The notes under the pieces are model-generated. The model was not told the DNA's origin and made no database searches. It was given only the letters and a program-made list of their open reading frames with translations. Positions 32,699 through 40,594 of a stretch of 64,000 nt of DNA are shown here, one piece after another. Positions within the stretch are counted from its first letter, which is position 1. The number at the start of each line of letters is the position of its first letter. The stretch comes from Catellatospora paridis. GTDB lineage: Bacteria; Actinomycetota; Actinomycetes; Mycobacteriales; Micromonosporaceae. The position numbers and the translations under genes were made by a program. The DNA lies in the NCBI RefSeq assembly GCF_009720365.1, contig NZ_WBZD01000043.1:62001-126000 (forward strand), in the 5' to 3' direction.

Positions 32699-33678
32699 GC
32701 GGCTTCGACGACGCGGTCACCCGCGTGCTGGCGGCGCGCTCCCCCGGCGACCTGTTCGGCGGCGGCAACAGCGGGCACGCGTACCGCACGCTTGCCAAGG
32801 TCCTGCACCCGGATGCCGCACCGGCCGGCTCCGGCGCGACCGCGACGCGCGCCTTCGCCCGGCTCGCGGACATGTGGGCCGCCCACCGCGGCGGCACCAC
32901 CATGACCACGCGTCGCGGCACCTACCGCGTCGGGTCGCCGGCCTACGCCGGCGACATCGCGGACCTCCACACGGTCGACGGCGGCGCCGCGCTGCTGAAG
33001 CTGCCCCGGCATCCCGCCGACAGCGACCTGATGCGCCGGGAGGCACGCGCCCTGACCCGGCTGCGCAGACACGGCGAGGCACGCCATGGCGCGTACGCCC
33101 CGGAGTTGATCGAGTCGTTCACGCACCGCGACCCCGCGAGCGGCGCTCAGCGCACCGCCACGATCCTCGCCCACCAGGACGGGTTCGTGACCCTGGCCCG
33201 GGTGAAGCAGTCCTACCCGGACGGCGTCGACCCGCGGGACGCGGCCTGGATGTGGCGGCGCCTGCTCGTCGCCGTCGGCTACGCCCACCGCGCCGGGGTC
33301 GTCCACGGGGCCGTCGTCCCCGATCACGTGCTGATCCACCCGGTCGAGCACGGCCTCGTGCTCGTCGACTGGTGCTACAGCGTGACCGAGCCCGGTCAGA
33401 CCGTCCCGGCGCTCGTCACCGGATACCGCGACCTCTACCCGCCGGAGGTTGCCGGCAAGCGCCCGGCGAGCGAGGCGACCGACATCCACCTCGCCACCCG
33501 GTGCATGACCTGGCTCATGGGCGACCGGACACCGGCCGCGCTGGCCCGGTTCGCGCACGGCTGCACCCTGCCCAATCCGAACGCGCGCCCGCACGACGCG
33601 TGGCGGCTGCTCGCCGAACTCGATGAGCTGCTGGACGCGCTCTACGGGCCCCGCACCTTCCGGCCCCTCACCCTCTAA
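32695..33678 (+). CDS. J-domain-like protein fused to a pseudokinase
   Basis: A 327-residue protein. Residues 1-65 resemble a J domain with the HPD tripeptide at 38-40 ('RTLAKVLHPDAAP'). Residues 75-300 have a protein-kinase-like layout: Lys102 in 'ALLKLPR', Glu116 in 'RREARAL', a loop 'HGAVVPDHVLI' at 204-214 in place of HRDxxxxN, and 'LVDWCYS' with Asp225 in place of DFG. The catalytic Asp is replaced by Ala206, so phosphotransfer is unlikely and a scaffold or nucleotide-sensing role is more probable. The J part suggests recruitment of a DnaK-type chaperone. It is followed after 10 bp by a VWA gene. Confidence 0.75.
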   Translation: MSGFDDAVTRVLAARSPGDLFGGGNSGHAYRTLAKVLHPDAAPAGSGATATRAFARLADMWAAHRGGTTMTTRRGTYRVGSPAYAGDIADLHTVDGGAALLKLPRHPADSDLMRREARALTRLRRHGEARHGAYAPELIESFTHRDPASGAQRTATILAHQDGFVTLARVKQSYPDGVDPRDAAWMWRRLLVAVGYAHRAGVVHGAVVPDHVLIHPVEHGLVLVDWCYSVTEPGQTVPALVTGYRDLYPPEVAGKRPASEATDIHLATRCMTWLMGDRTPAALARFAHGCTLPNPNARPHDAWRLLAELDELLDALYGPRTFRPLTL

Positions 33679-33688
33679 GGAGCAGATC

Positions 33689-34657
33689 ATGGGAAGCGGA
33701 CGATGGTCCACCGACGTCTACGCCGCCGCGGCGGGCTACCGCGCGGCGACCGGCGCCAGCGCCTTCGCCTACAGCGACTCCGGCGCGCGCACCGTGCACG
33801 ACGCCCTGAACCCGCACGGCGTCACGGTGCGGGAGAGCCGCGACAGCGACCAGCACCCGCGGTCGACGCCGATCGCGATCCTCTTCGACGTCACCGGGTC
33901 GATGGGCACGGTGCCGCGCGTGCTGCAGACCAAGCTGCCGGAACTGTTCGGCCTGCTGATCCGCAAGGGCTACTGCACCGACCCGCAGATCCTCTTCGGC
34001 GCGATCGGTGACGCCACCTGCGACCGCGCGCCTCTGCAGCTCGGGCAGTTCGAGTCCGACAACCGCATGGACGACGACCTCGGCCGGATCCTGCTCGAAG
34101 GCGGCGGAGGCGGGCAGCGCACCGAGTCCTACGAGCTCGCCATGTACTTCATGGCCCGCCACACCGAGCTCGACACCGTCGCGCGCGGCGGGCGCGGCTA
34201 CCTGTTCATCATCGGCGACGAGATGGCGTACCGGCGGGTCAAGCCCGACGAGGTGCGCCGCGTCATCGGCGACACGATCGCCGAACCGATCAGCACCGAG
34301 GCGATCGTCGCCGAGCTGCAGCTCAGCTACGACGTGTACTTCATCATGCCCGCGCAGGCCAGCTACACCGGCGACGCCGAGATCCTCGGATATTGGCGCA
34401 AGCTGCTCGGCCAGAACGTCATCGAACTCGACGACCTCGACGCCGTCTGCGAGACCATCGCCCTCACCGTCGGACTCGGCGAGGACGCCACGGACCTCGA
34501 CGCCGGACTGGTCGACCTCGCCGAGGCCGGGTCGGCGGCCGGCCCGACCGTCGGCAAGGCGCTCGCCCCGCTCGGCACCAGCCGCGGCGCGCTGGTGCGC
34601 TCGGCGCTGCCGGCCGGTTTCGGCGACGGACGAGCCAACCCGGTGACCCGGCTGTGA
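33689..34657 (+). CDS. VWA-domain protein of the NrtR operon
   Basis: A 322-residue soluble protein. A von Willebrand A domain starts near residue 60: strand 'PIAILFDVTGSMG' contains a MIDAS-type motif D67-x-T69-x-S71, and later elements 'GAIGDATCDRAPL', 'GGGGQRTESYELAMYFMARH' and 'GYLFIIGDEMAY' supply the remaining fold and probable metal ligands. VWA proteins act in metal-dependent protein-protein contacts, often with kinases, chaperones or AAA ATPases in stress and conflict systems. It has no signal peptide. AAGGAG overlaps the stop of the previous gene, and the stop of this one overlaps the GTG of the PurA-like gene, so all are co-translated. Confidence 0.82.
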   Translation: MGSGRWSTDVYAAAAGYRAATGASAFAYSDSGARTVHDALNPHGVTVRESRDSDQHPRSTPIAILFDVTGSMGTVPRVLQTKLPELFGLLIRKGYCTDPQILFGAIGDATCDRAPLQLGQFESDNRMDDDLGRILLEGGGGGQRTESYELAMYFMARHTELDTVARGGRGYLFIIGDEMAYRRVKPDEVRRVIGDTIAEPISTEAIVAELQLSYDVYFIMPAQASYTGDAEILGYWRKLLGQNVIELDDLDAVCETIALTVGLGEDATDLDAGLVDLAEAGSAAGPTVGKALAPLGTSRGALVRSALPAGFGDGRANPVTRL

Positions 34658-35898
34658 CCAGCGCCCGCCACGTCATCGTCGTCGACCTCGGCTACGGCGA
34701 CGCCGGCAAGGGCACGATCGTGGACTGGCTCTGCGCGACCCGACCGGTCACCACCGTGATCCGGTTCAACGGGGGCGCGCAGGCCGCCCACAACGTGGTG
34801 ACGCCCGACGGGCGTCACCACACGTTCGCCCAGTTCGGCTCCGGCACGCTGCACGGGGTCCGCACCCACCTGTCCCGGTTCATGATGGTCGACCCGCTGG
34901 CGCTCGCCGCCGAAGCCGGACACCTGGCCGAGCTGGGCGTGGCGGCGCCGTTCGAGCTGCTCACCGTCGACCGCCAGGCGCTGCTGACGACACCGTGGCA
35001 CCGGGCCGCCAACCGAGCCCGGGAAGCCGCCCGCGGGCAGGACCGGCACGGGTCCTGCGGCATGGGCGTCGGCGAGACCGCCGCGTTCGCGCTCGCCCAC
35101 CCCGACCTGGCCGTCCGCGCCGGCGACACCGAGTCCCCGGCCACGCTCGCCCGCAAGCTGCGCGCGGTCCGGGACGCGCTCACCGCCCAGCTCGGCCCCC
35201 TCGACGCGCCACCCGTCGCCGCCGTGGCCGAGGCATTCCGGTGGTTCGGGACCGCGATCCGGCTGGTCTCCTCATCCCGGCAGGCGCTGCGCGGCCCGTG
35301 CGTGTTCGAGGGCGCCCAGGGCGTACTGCTGGACGAATGGCGCGGCTTTCACCCCTACACGACCTGGTCGACGACCACGTTCGACAACGCCGAGACCCTG
35401 CTGGCCGAATCCGGCGACGGCGCGGCCCTGCGCCTGGGCGTCGTGCGCACCTACACGACCCGCCACGGCGCCGGACCGCTGGTCACCGAGGATCCGCGGC
35501 TCACGGCGACCCTGCCGGAACGGCACAACACGCACGGCCCGTGGCAGGGCGCGTGGCGGGCCGGGCACTTCGACGCCGTCGCCCACCGCTACGCCGTCGA
35601 AGTGTGCGGCGGCGTCGACGCGCTCGCCGTCACCCACCTGGACGTCGCCGCACACCACGACCTGAAGATGTGCCTGTCGTACGAGCAGCTCGACCGGATC
35701 GTGCCCGGCGAGCACGGCGACCTGGCGTACCAGGAGAAGCTCACGCAGACTCTGACCACCGCCACCCCGGTCTACACCGGACTCACCGACGTGGGCGAGG
35801 TGCTCGGTGCCCCGATCGCGGTCACCTCGCGCGGCCCGACCTGGCGGGACAAGAGCCAAGCGAACTGGCAGCCGACGCGCTGGACAACCCGGGTCTGA
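34654..35898 (+). CDS. Divergent adenylosuccinate synthetase (PurA-like) enzyme
   Basis: A 414-residue relative of adenylosuccinate synthetase. The phosphate-binding loop 'GYGDAGKGTIVDWL' (13-26) keeps the catalytic Asp16, and 'RFNGGAQAAHNVV' keeps His46, but the usual WGDEGKG and GGNNAGHT wording is changed. 'FEGAQGVLLDEWRGFHPYTT' and 'GVVRTYTTRHGAGPLVTE' are recognisable family blocks. PurA joins IMP and aspartate using GTP; PurZ of some phages uses dGMP instead. The altered loops and the setting with NrtR, J-domain and VWA genes suggest a specialised substrate rather than housekeeping AMP synthesis. The GTG at 34654 overlaps the VWA stop. Confidence 0.82.
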   Translation: MTSARHVIVVDLGYGDAGKGTIVDWLCATRPVTTVIRFNGGAQAAHNVVTPDGRHHTFAQFGSGTLHGVRTHLSRFMMVDPLALAAEAGHLAELGVAAPFELLTVDRQALLTTPWHRAANRAREAARGQDRHGSCGMGVGETAAFALAHPDLAVRAGDTESPATLARKLRAVRDALTAQLGPLDAPPVAAVAEAFRWFGTAIRLVSSSRQALRGPCVFEGAQGVLLDEWRGFHPYTTWSTTTFDNAETLLAESGDGAALRLGVVRTYTTRHGAGPLVTEDPRLTATLPERHNTHGPWQGAWRAGHFDAVAHRYAVEVCGGVDALAVTHLDVAAHHDLKMCLSYEQLDRIVPGEHGDLAYQEKLTQTLTTATPVYTGLTDVGEVLGAPIAVTSRGPTWRDKSQANWQPTRWTTRV

Positions 35899-35934
35899 AG
35901 CCCGAGCCGAACTGAGGGTCGGCACGGGTCACCC

Positions 35935-35971
35935 GGGGGCATCCCGCGAGCGGTGCTCGCGGGGTGCCCCC
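35935..35971. terminator. Strong bidirectional stem-loop after the PurA-like gene
   Basis: 17-base arms GGGGGCATCCCGCGAGC (35935-35951) and GCTCGCGGGGTGCCCCC (35955-35971), one G-T pair, loop GGT. It separates the NrtR operon from the converging debranching-enzyme gene. Confidence 0.9.
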
Positions 35972-35982
35972 GTCGGCGGTGC

Positions 35983-38058
35983 TCAGTCCAGGGTCAGGCC
36001 GGACGGCAGTCCGGTGACGGTCGGCCGGCCCGTGCCGTCGACCGCCACGGTGACCGGCTTGCCGCCGATCCGCAGGCCGCGGGCGGTGACGGCGCCCAGG
36101 GGCGCGCCCGCCAGCGGCCGTACGCTGACCCGGCCTCCGGGCACGTCCGGGCGTACGCCGAGCATCGCGTGCAGCACCGCGACCACCGCGGTCGCCGACC
36201 ACGCCTGCGGCCGGCAGGCCGCCGGGTACGGCACGGGCCGGCGTGACGTGCTGCGGGCGTCGCCGGAGTGCAGTTCCGGCAGCCGGTAGTCGAACGCCTC
36301 GGCGGCGGCCAACAGGCCCTCAGCCAGCTGCGCCGCGACCTCGGCGTGGCCGTCGGCGGCCAGGCCGCTGATCGCGATGGCCGTGTCGTGCGCCCACACG
36401 GTGCCGCAGTGGTACGACAGCGGGCTGTACCCGCGCTCGTCGGCGGCCATGGTGCGCAGCCCGAACGCGTCGGCGTTGCCCGGCGCGGCCAGCAGCGCGG
36501 CCACCGATGCGGACTCCGCCTCGGACAGGATGCCGGTGCCCAGCAGGTGACCGATGTTGCTGGTCAGCGAGTTGACGGGCCGCTTGTACCGGTCGAGCGC
36601 GAGTGCGGGGTGCGCGCCGTTCGGCCCGTCGACCCAGTACGCCGCGCGGAACCGTTCGGCCAGCCGGCCCGCGTGGTCGCGCCAGCGCTCGGCGCCGGCC
36701 AGGCCGTACGCGTCGAGTAAGGCCGCTCCGTGCACGGCCGCCTGGTAGGCGTAGCCCTGGACCTCGACCAGCGCGATCGGTGCGTCGGCCTGGCGCCCGT
36801 CCCGGAAGCGCACGGCGTCGCCGGAGTCCTTCCAGCCCTGGTTGGCCAGCCCGTGGCCATGAGTGTCGACGTACTCGACGAAGCCGTCGCCGTCGGGGTC
36901 GGCGTGCTTGTCCAGCCAGCCGAGCGCGGCTTCCAGGTGCGGCAGCAGGTCGGCGACCTGGTCTTCGGGCATGCCCCAGCGCCACGCGTCGTGCAGCAGG
37001 CTGATCCACAGCAGGGTCGCGTCGACGGTGCCGTAGTAGACGTCGGGCAGGTCCAGTTCGCCGACGGCGCCGCCGAAGTGGAACGGGCGGCGGCGCAGCT
37101 CGTGCATGATCTTGCCGGGCTCCTCGCAGGTGGCGGCGTCGAGCGCGCGGCCCTGGCGGCGGGCCAGCGCGCGCAGCGTGCCCGCGGCCAGCCCGGTGCC
37201 CAGCGGCAGCATCATCCGGGCCGCCCAGATGCTGTCCCGCCCGAACAGGGTGAGGAACCACGGCACCCCGGCCGCGAGGAAGGTGTCGCCCGGCTGCGCG
37301 GTCTCGGCCAAGCGCAAGGTCTGCAGGTCGTCCAGTGACTGGTCGAGCAGCCGGGTGAGCCGGTGGTCGGCGGCGGCGACCTGCGGGCGGGCCCAGTCCG
37401 CGGCGTGCCGGGGCGTGGTCACGATCGAGCGCGGGTCGCGGACCTCGGCGTGCCAGCGGTGGCTGACCTGCTCCCGCGGGCCGAGGGCGACCTGCCAGCG
37501 CAGGCCCGCGGCGATGCCGTCGATCAGCTCGGCGCCGGGGGCGGTGACGCGGACCTCGGTCTCGCCGTCCCGCCACCGCAGCGCGCCGTCGTATTCGCTC
37601 GCGGCGTGGTCCAGGCGTCCGCCGCCGGACTTCACCTCCTCGATCGGCGCGAAGTCGCAGCCCAGAGCGATGCTGAGAGTGAACGTGACGGGGACCGCAG
37701 CGGTCGAGGTGACCGTGAGGTGTTCGTCCATACCGGATGGTCCGGCGGTCCGCAGGCGCTCGACGCGCACGGTCGGGTCGGGGCCCGGATCGCCGAGCCA
37801 CCGCACGAGAGCGGTGAACCGCGTCGCGCCCGGCGCGTCGGGGGCGAACGCAACGTGTTCCGGCTCGCGCCCGTCGATCAGCAGGTGCGCCCGGGACAGC
37901 ACCCGGCTGTCTGCGTAGAACAGGCCTTGCACACCAGCCTCCCGGATCTGCCCATCGGTGCCACTCAACGCGCTCGCGGGAGCGAAGACGGTGCTGACCA
38001 GGTCGTGCAGCAGGGGTTGCAGGAGGCGGGCTTCGGATGGGTTGGACTGGTTGAGCAA
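35983..38058 (-). CDS. Glycogen-debranching-type glycoside hydrolase
   Basis: A 691-residue cytoplasmic protein. The N-terminal 200 residues match the GDE N-terminal beta domain ('GVQGLFYADSRVLSRAHLLI'). The rest is an (alpha/alpha)6 barrel of the amylo-alpha-1,6-glucosidase type: 'GVPWFLTLFGRDSIWAARMM', 'EEPGKIMHELRRRPFHFGG', 'LANQGWKDSGDAVRF' and 'RGYSPLSYHCGTVWAHDTA' hold the acidic residues expected at the active site. It probably trims alpha-glucans imported by the nearby ABC system. The start is TTG 38058, supported by AAGGAG seven bases upstream. It is divergent from a LacI regulator, and its -35 and -10 boxes are overlapped or flanked by two operators. Confidence 0.88.
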   Translation of the reverse strand: MLNQSNPSEARLLQPLLHDLVSTVFAPASALSGTDGQIREAGVQGLFYADSRVLSRAHLLIDGREPEHVAFAPDAPGATRFTALVRWLGDPGPDPTVRVERLRTAGPSGMDEHLTVTSTAAVPVTFTLSIALGCDFAPIEEVKSGGGRLDHAASEYDGALRWRDGETEVRVTAPGAELIDGIAAGLRWQVALGPREQVSHRWHAEVRDPRSIVTTPRHAADWARPQVAAADHRLTRLLDQSLDDLQTLRLAETAQPGDTFLAAGVPWFLTLFGRDSIWAARMMLPLGTGLAAGTLRALARRQGRALDAATCEEPGKIMHELRRRPFHFGGAVGELDLPDVYYGTVDATLLWISLLHDAWRWGMPEDQVADLLPHLEAALGWLDKHADPDGDGFVEYVDTHGHGLANQGWKDSGDAVRFRDGRQADAPIALVEVQGYAYQAAVHGAALLDAYGLAGAERWRDHAGRLAERFRAAYWVDGPNGAHPALALDRYKRPVNSLTSNIGHLLGTGILSEAESASVAALLAAPGNADAFGLRTMAADERGYSPLSYHCGTVWAHDTAIAISGLAADGHAEVAAQLAEGLLAAAEAFDYRLPELHSGDARSTSRRPVPYPAACRPQAWSATAVVAVLHAMLGVRPDVPGGRVSVRPLAGAPLGAVTARGLRIGGKPVTVAVDGTGRPTVTGLPSGLTLD

Positions 38059-38087
38059 GGGGTAACTCCTTGATGCCGAACCGTCTC

Positions 38088-38116
38088 TTGACAGTCGGTT
38101 CGTTGGGATGCAAAGT
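38088..38116 (+). promoter_or_regulatory. Possible promoter of the LacI gene
   Basis: TTGACA (38088-38093), 17 bases, then CAAAGT (38111-38116), a weak -10. It would place the LacI-type operators downstream of the start point, consistent with autorepression. Confidence 0.4.
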
Positions 38117-38133
38117 GATCATGATTCCGGCAG

Positions 38134-38175
38134 TTGAACGTTCAAATTATGCGGTCTCGTTTTTAGAACGATCAA
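38134..38175. promoter_or_regulatory. Paired LacI-type operators
   Basis: TTGAACGTTCAA (38134-38145) is a perfect 12-bp palindrome with the central CG typical of LacI/GalR sites. TAGAACGATCAA (38164-38175) matches 10 of 12 positions, and the centres are 30 bp apart, about three helical turns. They lie in the divergent gap between the debranching and LacI genes. Confidence 0.8.
38146..38175 (-). promoter_or_regulatory. Promoter of the debranching-enzyme gene
   Basis: On the minus strand TTGATC (38175-38170), an 18-base spacer and CATAAT (38151-38146). The -35 lies inside one LacI-type operator and the -10 abuts the other, so a bound repressor would occlude it. Confidence 0.65.
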
Positions 38176-38195
38176 GAGGGGCAAAGGCGGCGAGA

Positions 38196-39224
38196 ATGGC
38201 TGACAGGGTGACAATCACCACAGTTGCTCGTCATGCCCAGGTTTCCGTTCAGACCGTGTCCAATGTGCTCAATTCACCTCATGTCGTGCGACCGGAGACC
38301 CGGCAGCGGGTGCAGGACGCCATCGACGCCCTGGGCTACCGCGCCAACCAGGCCGCCCGCCAGATGCGCACCGGCCGCTCCCGGCTGATCGCGGCCCGCA
38401 TCGAGCCCGCACAGGACGGCATCAACGGCTCGATCCTGGACCGCTTCCTGCACGGACTCGCCGAGGCCGCCGCCCCCGCCCGCTACCGCGTGCTGCTCTA
38501 CACCGCGGCCGACGACGCCGCGGAGATCACCACCTACGAGGACATGCTCAGCGCGTACGACATCGACGCGTTCGTGCTCACCAGCACGCACCATGCCGAC
38601 ACCCGCACCGGCTGGCTCGCCGAGCGCGGCGTGCCGTTCGTGACGTTCGGTCGCCCCTGGGACGCCCTGGGCAGCCATCCGTGGGTCGACGTGGACGGCG
38701 CCGCCGGCACCGCCGAGGCGACCCGGCACCTGCTGCGCGCCGGGCACCGCCGGATCGGCTTCATCGGCTGGCCACCCGGCTCCGGCGTCGGCGACGACCG
38801 CCGCTCCGGCTGGGCCGCCGCGCTGGCCGAGGCGGGAATCGACATCCACGGCCTCGACGCCGTCACCGCCGATGGGGTGGCCGAGGGCGTGGCCGCCGCA
38901 CGCGACCTGCTCACCCGCGGCGAGCCGGTCACCGCGATCGTGTGCTGCAGCGACTCGCTGGCCCTAGGCGCACTGCACGCCACCGGCGGCGCCGAGCCCG
39001 CCGTGCCGGGCCCGCCCGCGCCCGGGCGGATCGCCGTCATCGGCTTCGACGACACCCCCGTCGCGCAGGCCGTCGGGCTCACCAGCATCGCCCAGCCGCT
39101 CGGCGAAGCGGCCACGCACTGCCTGCGGCTGCTGGCCGCGCAGCTCGACGCGCCCGGCAGCCGCCCACCGGGAGACGGGCAGATCCTGCTCACCCCGGCC
39201 CTGGTGCCCCGCCGCACCGCCTGA
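38196..39224 (+). CDS. LacI-family repressor of sugar utilisation
   Basis: A 342-residue LacI/GalR regulator. The HTH is at residues 6-26 ('TTVARHAQVSVQTVSNVLN') with the hinge 'NQAARQMRTGRS'. The periplasmic-binding-protein-like domain follows ('HPWVDVDGAAGTAEATRHLL', 'IGFIGWPPGSG', 'IAVIGFDDTPVAQAVGLTSI'). It probably binds a maltodextrin-type sugar, since it stands between a debranching enzyme and a sugar ABC importer. ATG 38196 is chosen because it begins right before the HTH. Paired operators in its upstream region indicate control of the divergent gene and of itself, and the importer genes downstream may be read from the same region. Confidence 0.92.
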   Translation: MADRVTITTVARHAQVSVQTVSNVLNSPHVVRPETRQRVQDAIDALGYRANQAARQMRTGRSRLIAARIEPAQDGINGSILDRFLHGLAEAAAPARYRVLLYTAADDAAEITTYEDMLSAYDIDAFVLTSTHHADTRTGWLAERGVPFVTFGRPWDALGSHPWVDVDGAAGTAEATRHLLRAGHRRIGFIGWPPGSGVGDDRRSGWAAALAEAGIDIHGLDAVTADGVAEGVAAARDLLTRGEPVTAIVCCSDSLALGALHATGGAEPAVPGPPAPGRIAVIGFDDTPVAQAVGLTSIAQPLGEAATHCLRLLAAQLDAPGSRPPGDGQILLTPALVPRRTA

Positions 39225-39278
39225 CCTCACCACGCACCCTGTCCCGTCCCCACCCCGCTGAACAGGAGATAACAGAAA

Positions 39279-40523
39279 ATGTTCCACAGCAGACTCCGCA
39301 GGACCGCCATCGCGGTCGCGGCGGCCGGTGCGCTGGCGGTCACCTCCGCCTGCGGCAGCGGCTTCGACGACGGCGCCACCACCGAGCAGAGCAGCGGCCC
39401 GGCTGCCCTGCAGGTGCTCATCGGCTCCTCCGGCGAGGCCGAGACCAAGGCCGTCAACGACGCCGCCGCCAAGTGGGCCACCGCCACCGGCAACACGGCG
39501 ACCGTCACCCCGGCCCAGGACCTGAGCCAGCAGCTCGGCCAGGCCTTCGCCGGCGACTCCCCGCCGGACGTGTTCTACGTCGACGCCTCCCGCTTCGCCG
39601 ACTACGCCAGCGTCGGCGCGCTGGAGCCGTACGGCGACAAGCTCGCCAACAAGGGCGACTTCTACGACAGCCTCAAGCAGACCTTCACCTACGACGGCAA
39701 GTTCTACTGCGCGCCGAAGGACTTCTCGACCCTCGCCCTGCAGGTCAACACCGACCTGTGGACCAAGGCCGGGTTGACCGACGCGGACCTGCCCACCACC
39801 TGGGAGCAGCTGCAGGCCACCGCCGAGAAGATCAAGGCCAAGGGCCTCACCCCGCTGGTCGTCGGCGACACCCGCGACCGGATCGGCGCCTTCCTGGTGC
39901 AGGCCGGCGGCTGGCTGGTCAGCACCGACGGCAAGCAGGCCACCGCGGACAGCCCGGAGAACCTGCAGGCGCTGACGTACTTCCAGGGCCTGCAGAAGAA
40001 GGGCCTGGCCGTCTTCCCCAAGCAGGTCGACGCCGGCTGGGGCGGCGAGGCGTTCGGCAAGGGCAAGGCCGTCATGACGATCGAGGGCAACTGGATCAAG
40101 GGCGCCATGGCCAACGACTTCCCGAACGTCAAGTACACGGTGCACGAGCTGCCCGCCGGCCCCAAGGGCAAGGGCACCCTGTCGTTCACCAACTGCTGGG
40201 GCATCTCCGCCAAGAGCAAGTTCAAGGACCAGGCGATCAAGTTCGTCGAGGCGATGACCAGCGTCGACCAGCAGCTCGCCTACGCCAAGGCGTTCGGTGT
40301 CATGCCGTCGCTGAAGACCGCCAAGGACGGCTACTCCCAGCAGTTCCCGGCCGACGGCCCGTTCGTGACCGGTGCCGACTACGCCCACGGCCCGGTGAAC
40401 GCCCCGAAGATGGACAGCGTCCTGTCCGACTTCGACACCCAGCTGCAGAAGCTCGCCACCGGTGACCCGAAGGCGGTCCTGGAGCGGGTGCAGAAGAACG
40501 TCGCCGCCGCGCTCGGCAGCTGA
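39279..40523 (+). CDS. Sugar ABC transporter substrate-binding lipoprotein
   Basis: A 414-residue extracellular lipoprotein. The signal peptide ends in lipobox 'VTSAC' with Cys25. The rest is a class-I carbohydrate-binding protein of the MalE type: 'LIGSSGEAETKAVNDAAAKW', 'PDVFYVDASRFADYASVGAL', 'GDTRDRIGAFLVQAGGW' and 'GKAVMTIEGNWIKGAMANDF'. It should deliver an oligosaccharide, likely a maltodextrin by context, to the two permeases encoded next. AGGAG stands about 12 bases before the ATG. A hairpin follows the gene, which commonly keeps the binding protein more abundant than the permeases. Confidence 0.92.
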   Translation: MFHSRLRRTAIAVAAAGALAVTSACGSGFDDGATTEQSSGPAALQVLIGSSGEAETKAVNDAAAKWATATGNTATVTPAQDLSQQLGQAFAGDSPPDVFYVDASRFADYASVGALEPYGDKLANKGDFYDSLKQTFTYDGKFYCAPKDFSTLALQVNTDLWTKAGLTDADLPTTWEQLQATAEKIKAKGLTPLVVGDTRDRIGAFLVQAGGWLVSTDGKQATADSPENLQALTYFQGLQKKGLAVFPKQVDAGWGGEAFGKGKAVMTIEGNWIKGAMANDFPNVKYTVHELPAGPKGKGTLSFTNCWGISAKSKFKDQAIKFVEAMTSVDQQLAYAKAFGVMPSLKTAKDGYSQQFPADGPFVTGADYAHGPVNAPKMDSVLSDFDTQLQKLATGDPKAVLERVQKNVAAALGS

Positions 40524-40541
40524 TCCCGACCGGTGGAAGGT

Positions 40542-40565
40542 GCGCGGCCGCGACCGCGGCCGCGC
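40542..40565 (+). promoter_or_regulatory. Intercistronic hairpin after the binding-protein gene
   Basis: GCGCGGCCGC (40542-40551) and GCGGCCGCGC (40556-40565) form a perfect 10-bp stem with loop GACC in the 71-bp gap before the first permease. It is probably an mRNA-stabilising or attenuating structure rather than a full terminator. Confidence 0.6.
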
Positions 40566-40594
40566 CCCCCGACTTCGCAGAAGGCAGGTGACTC

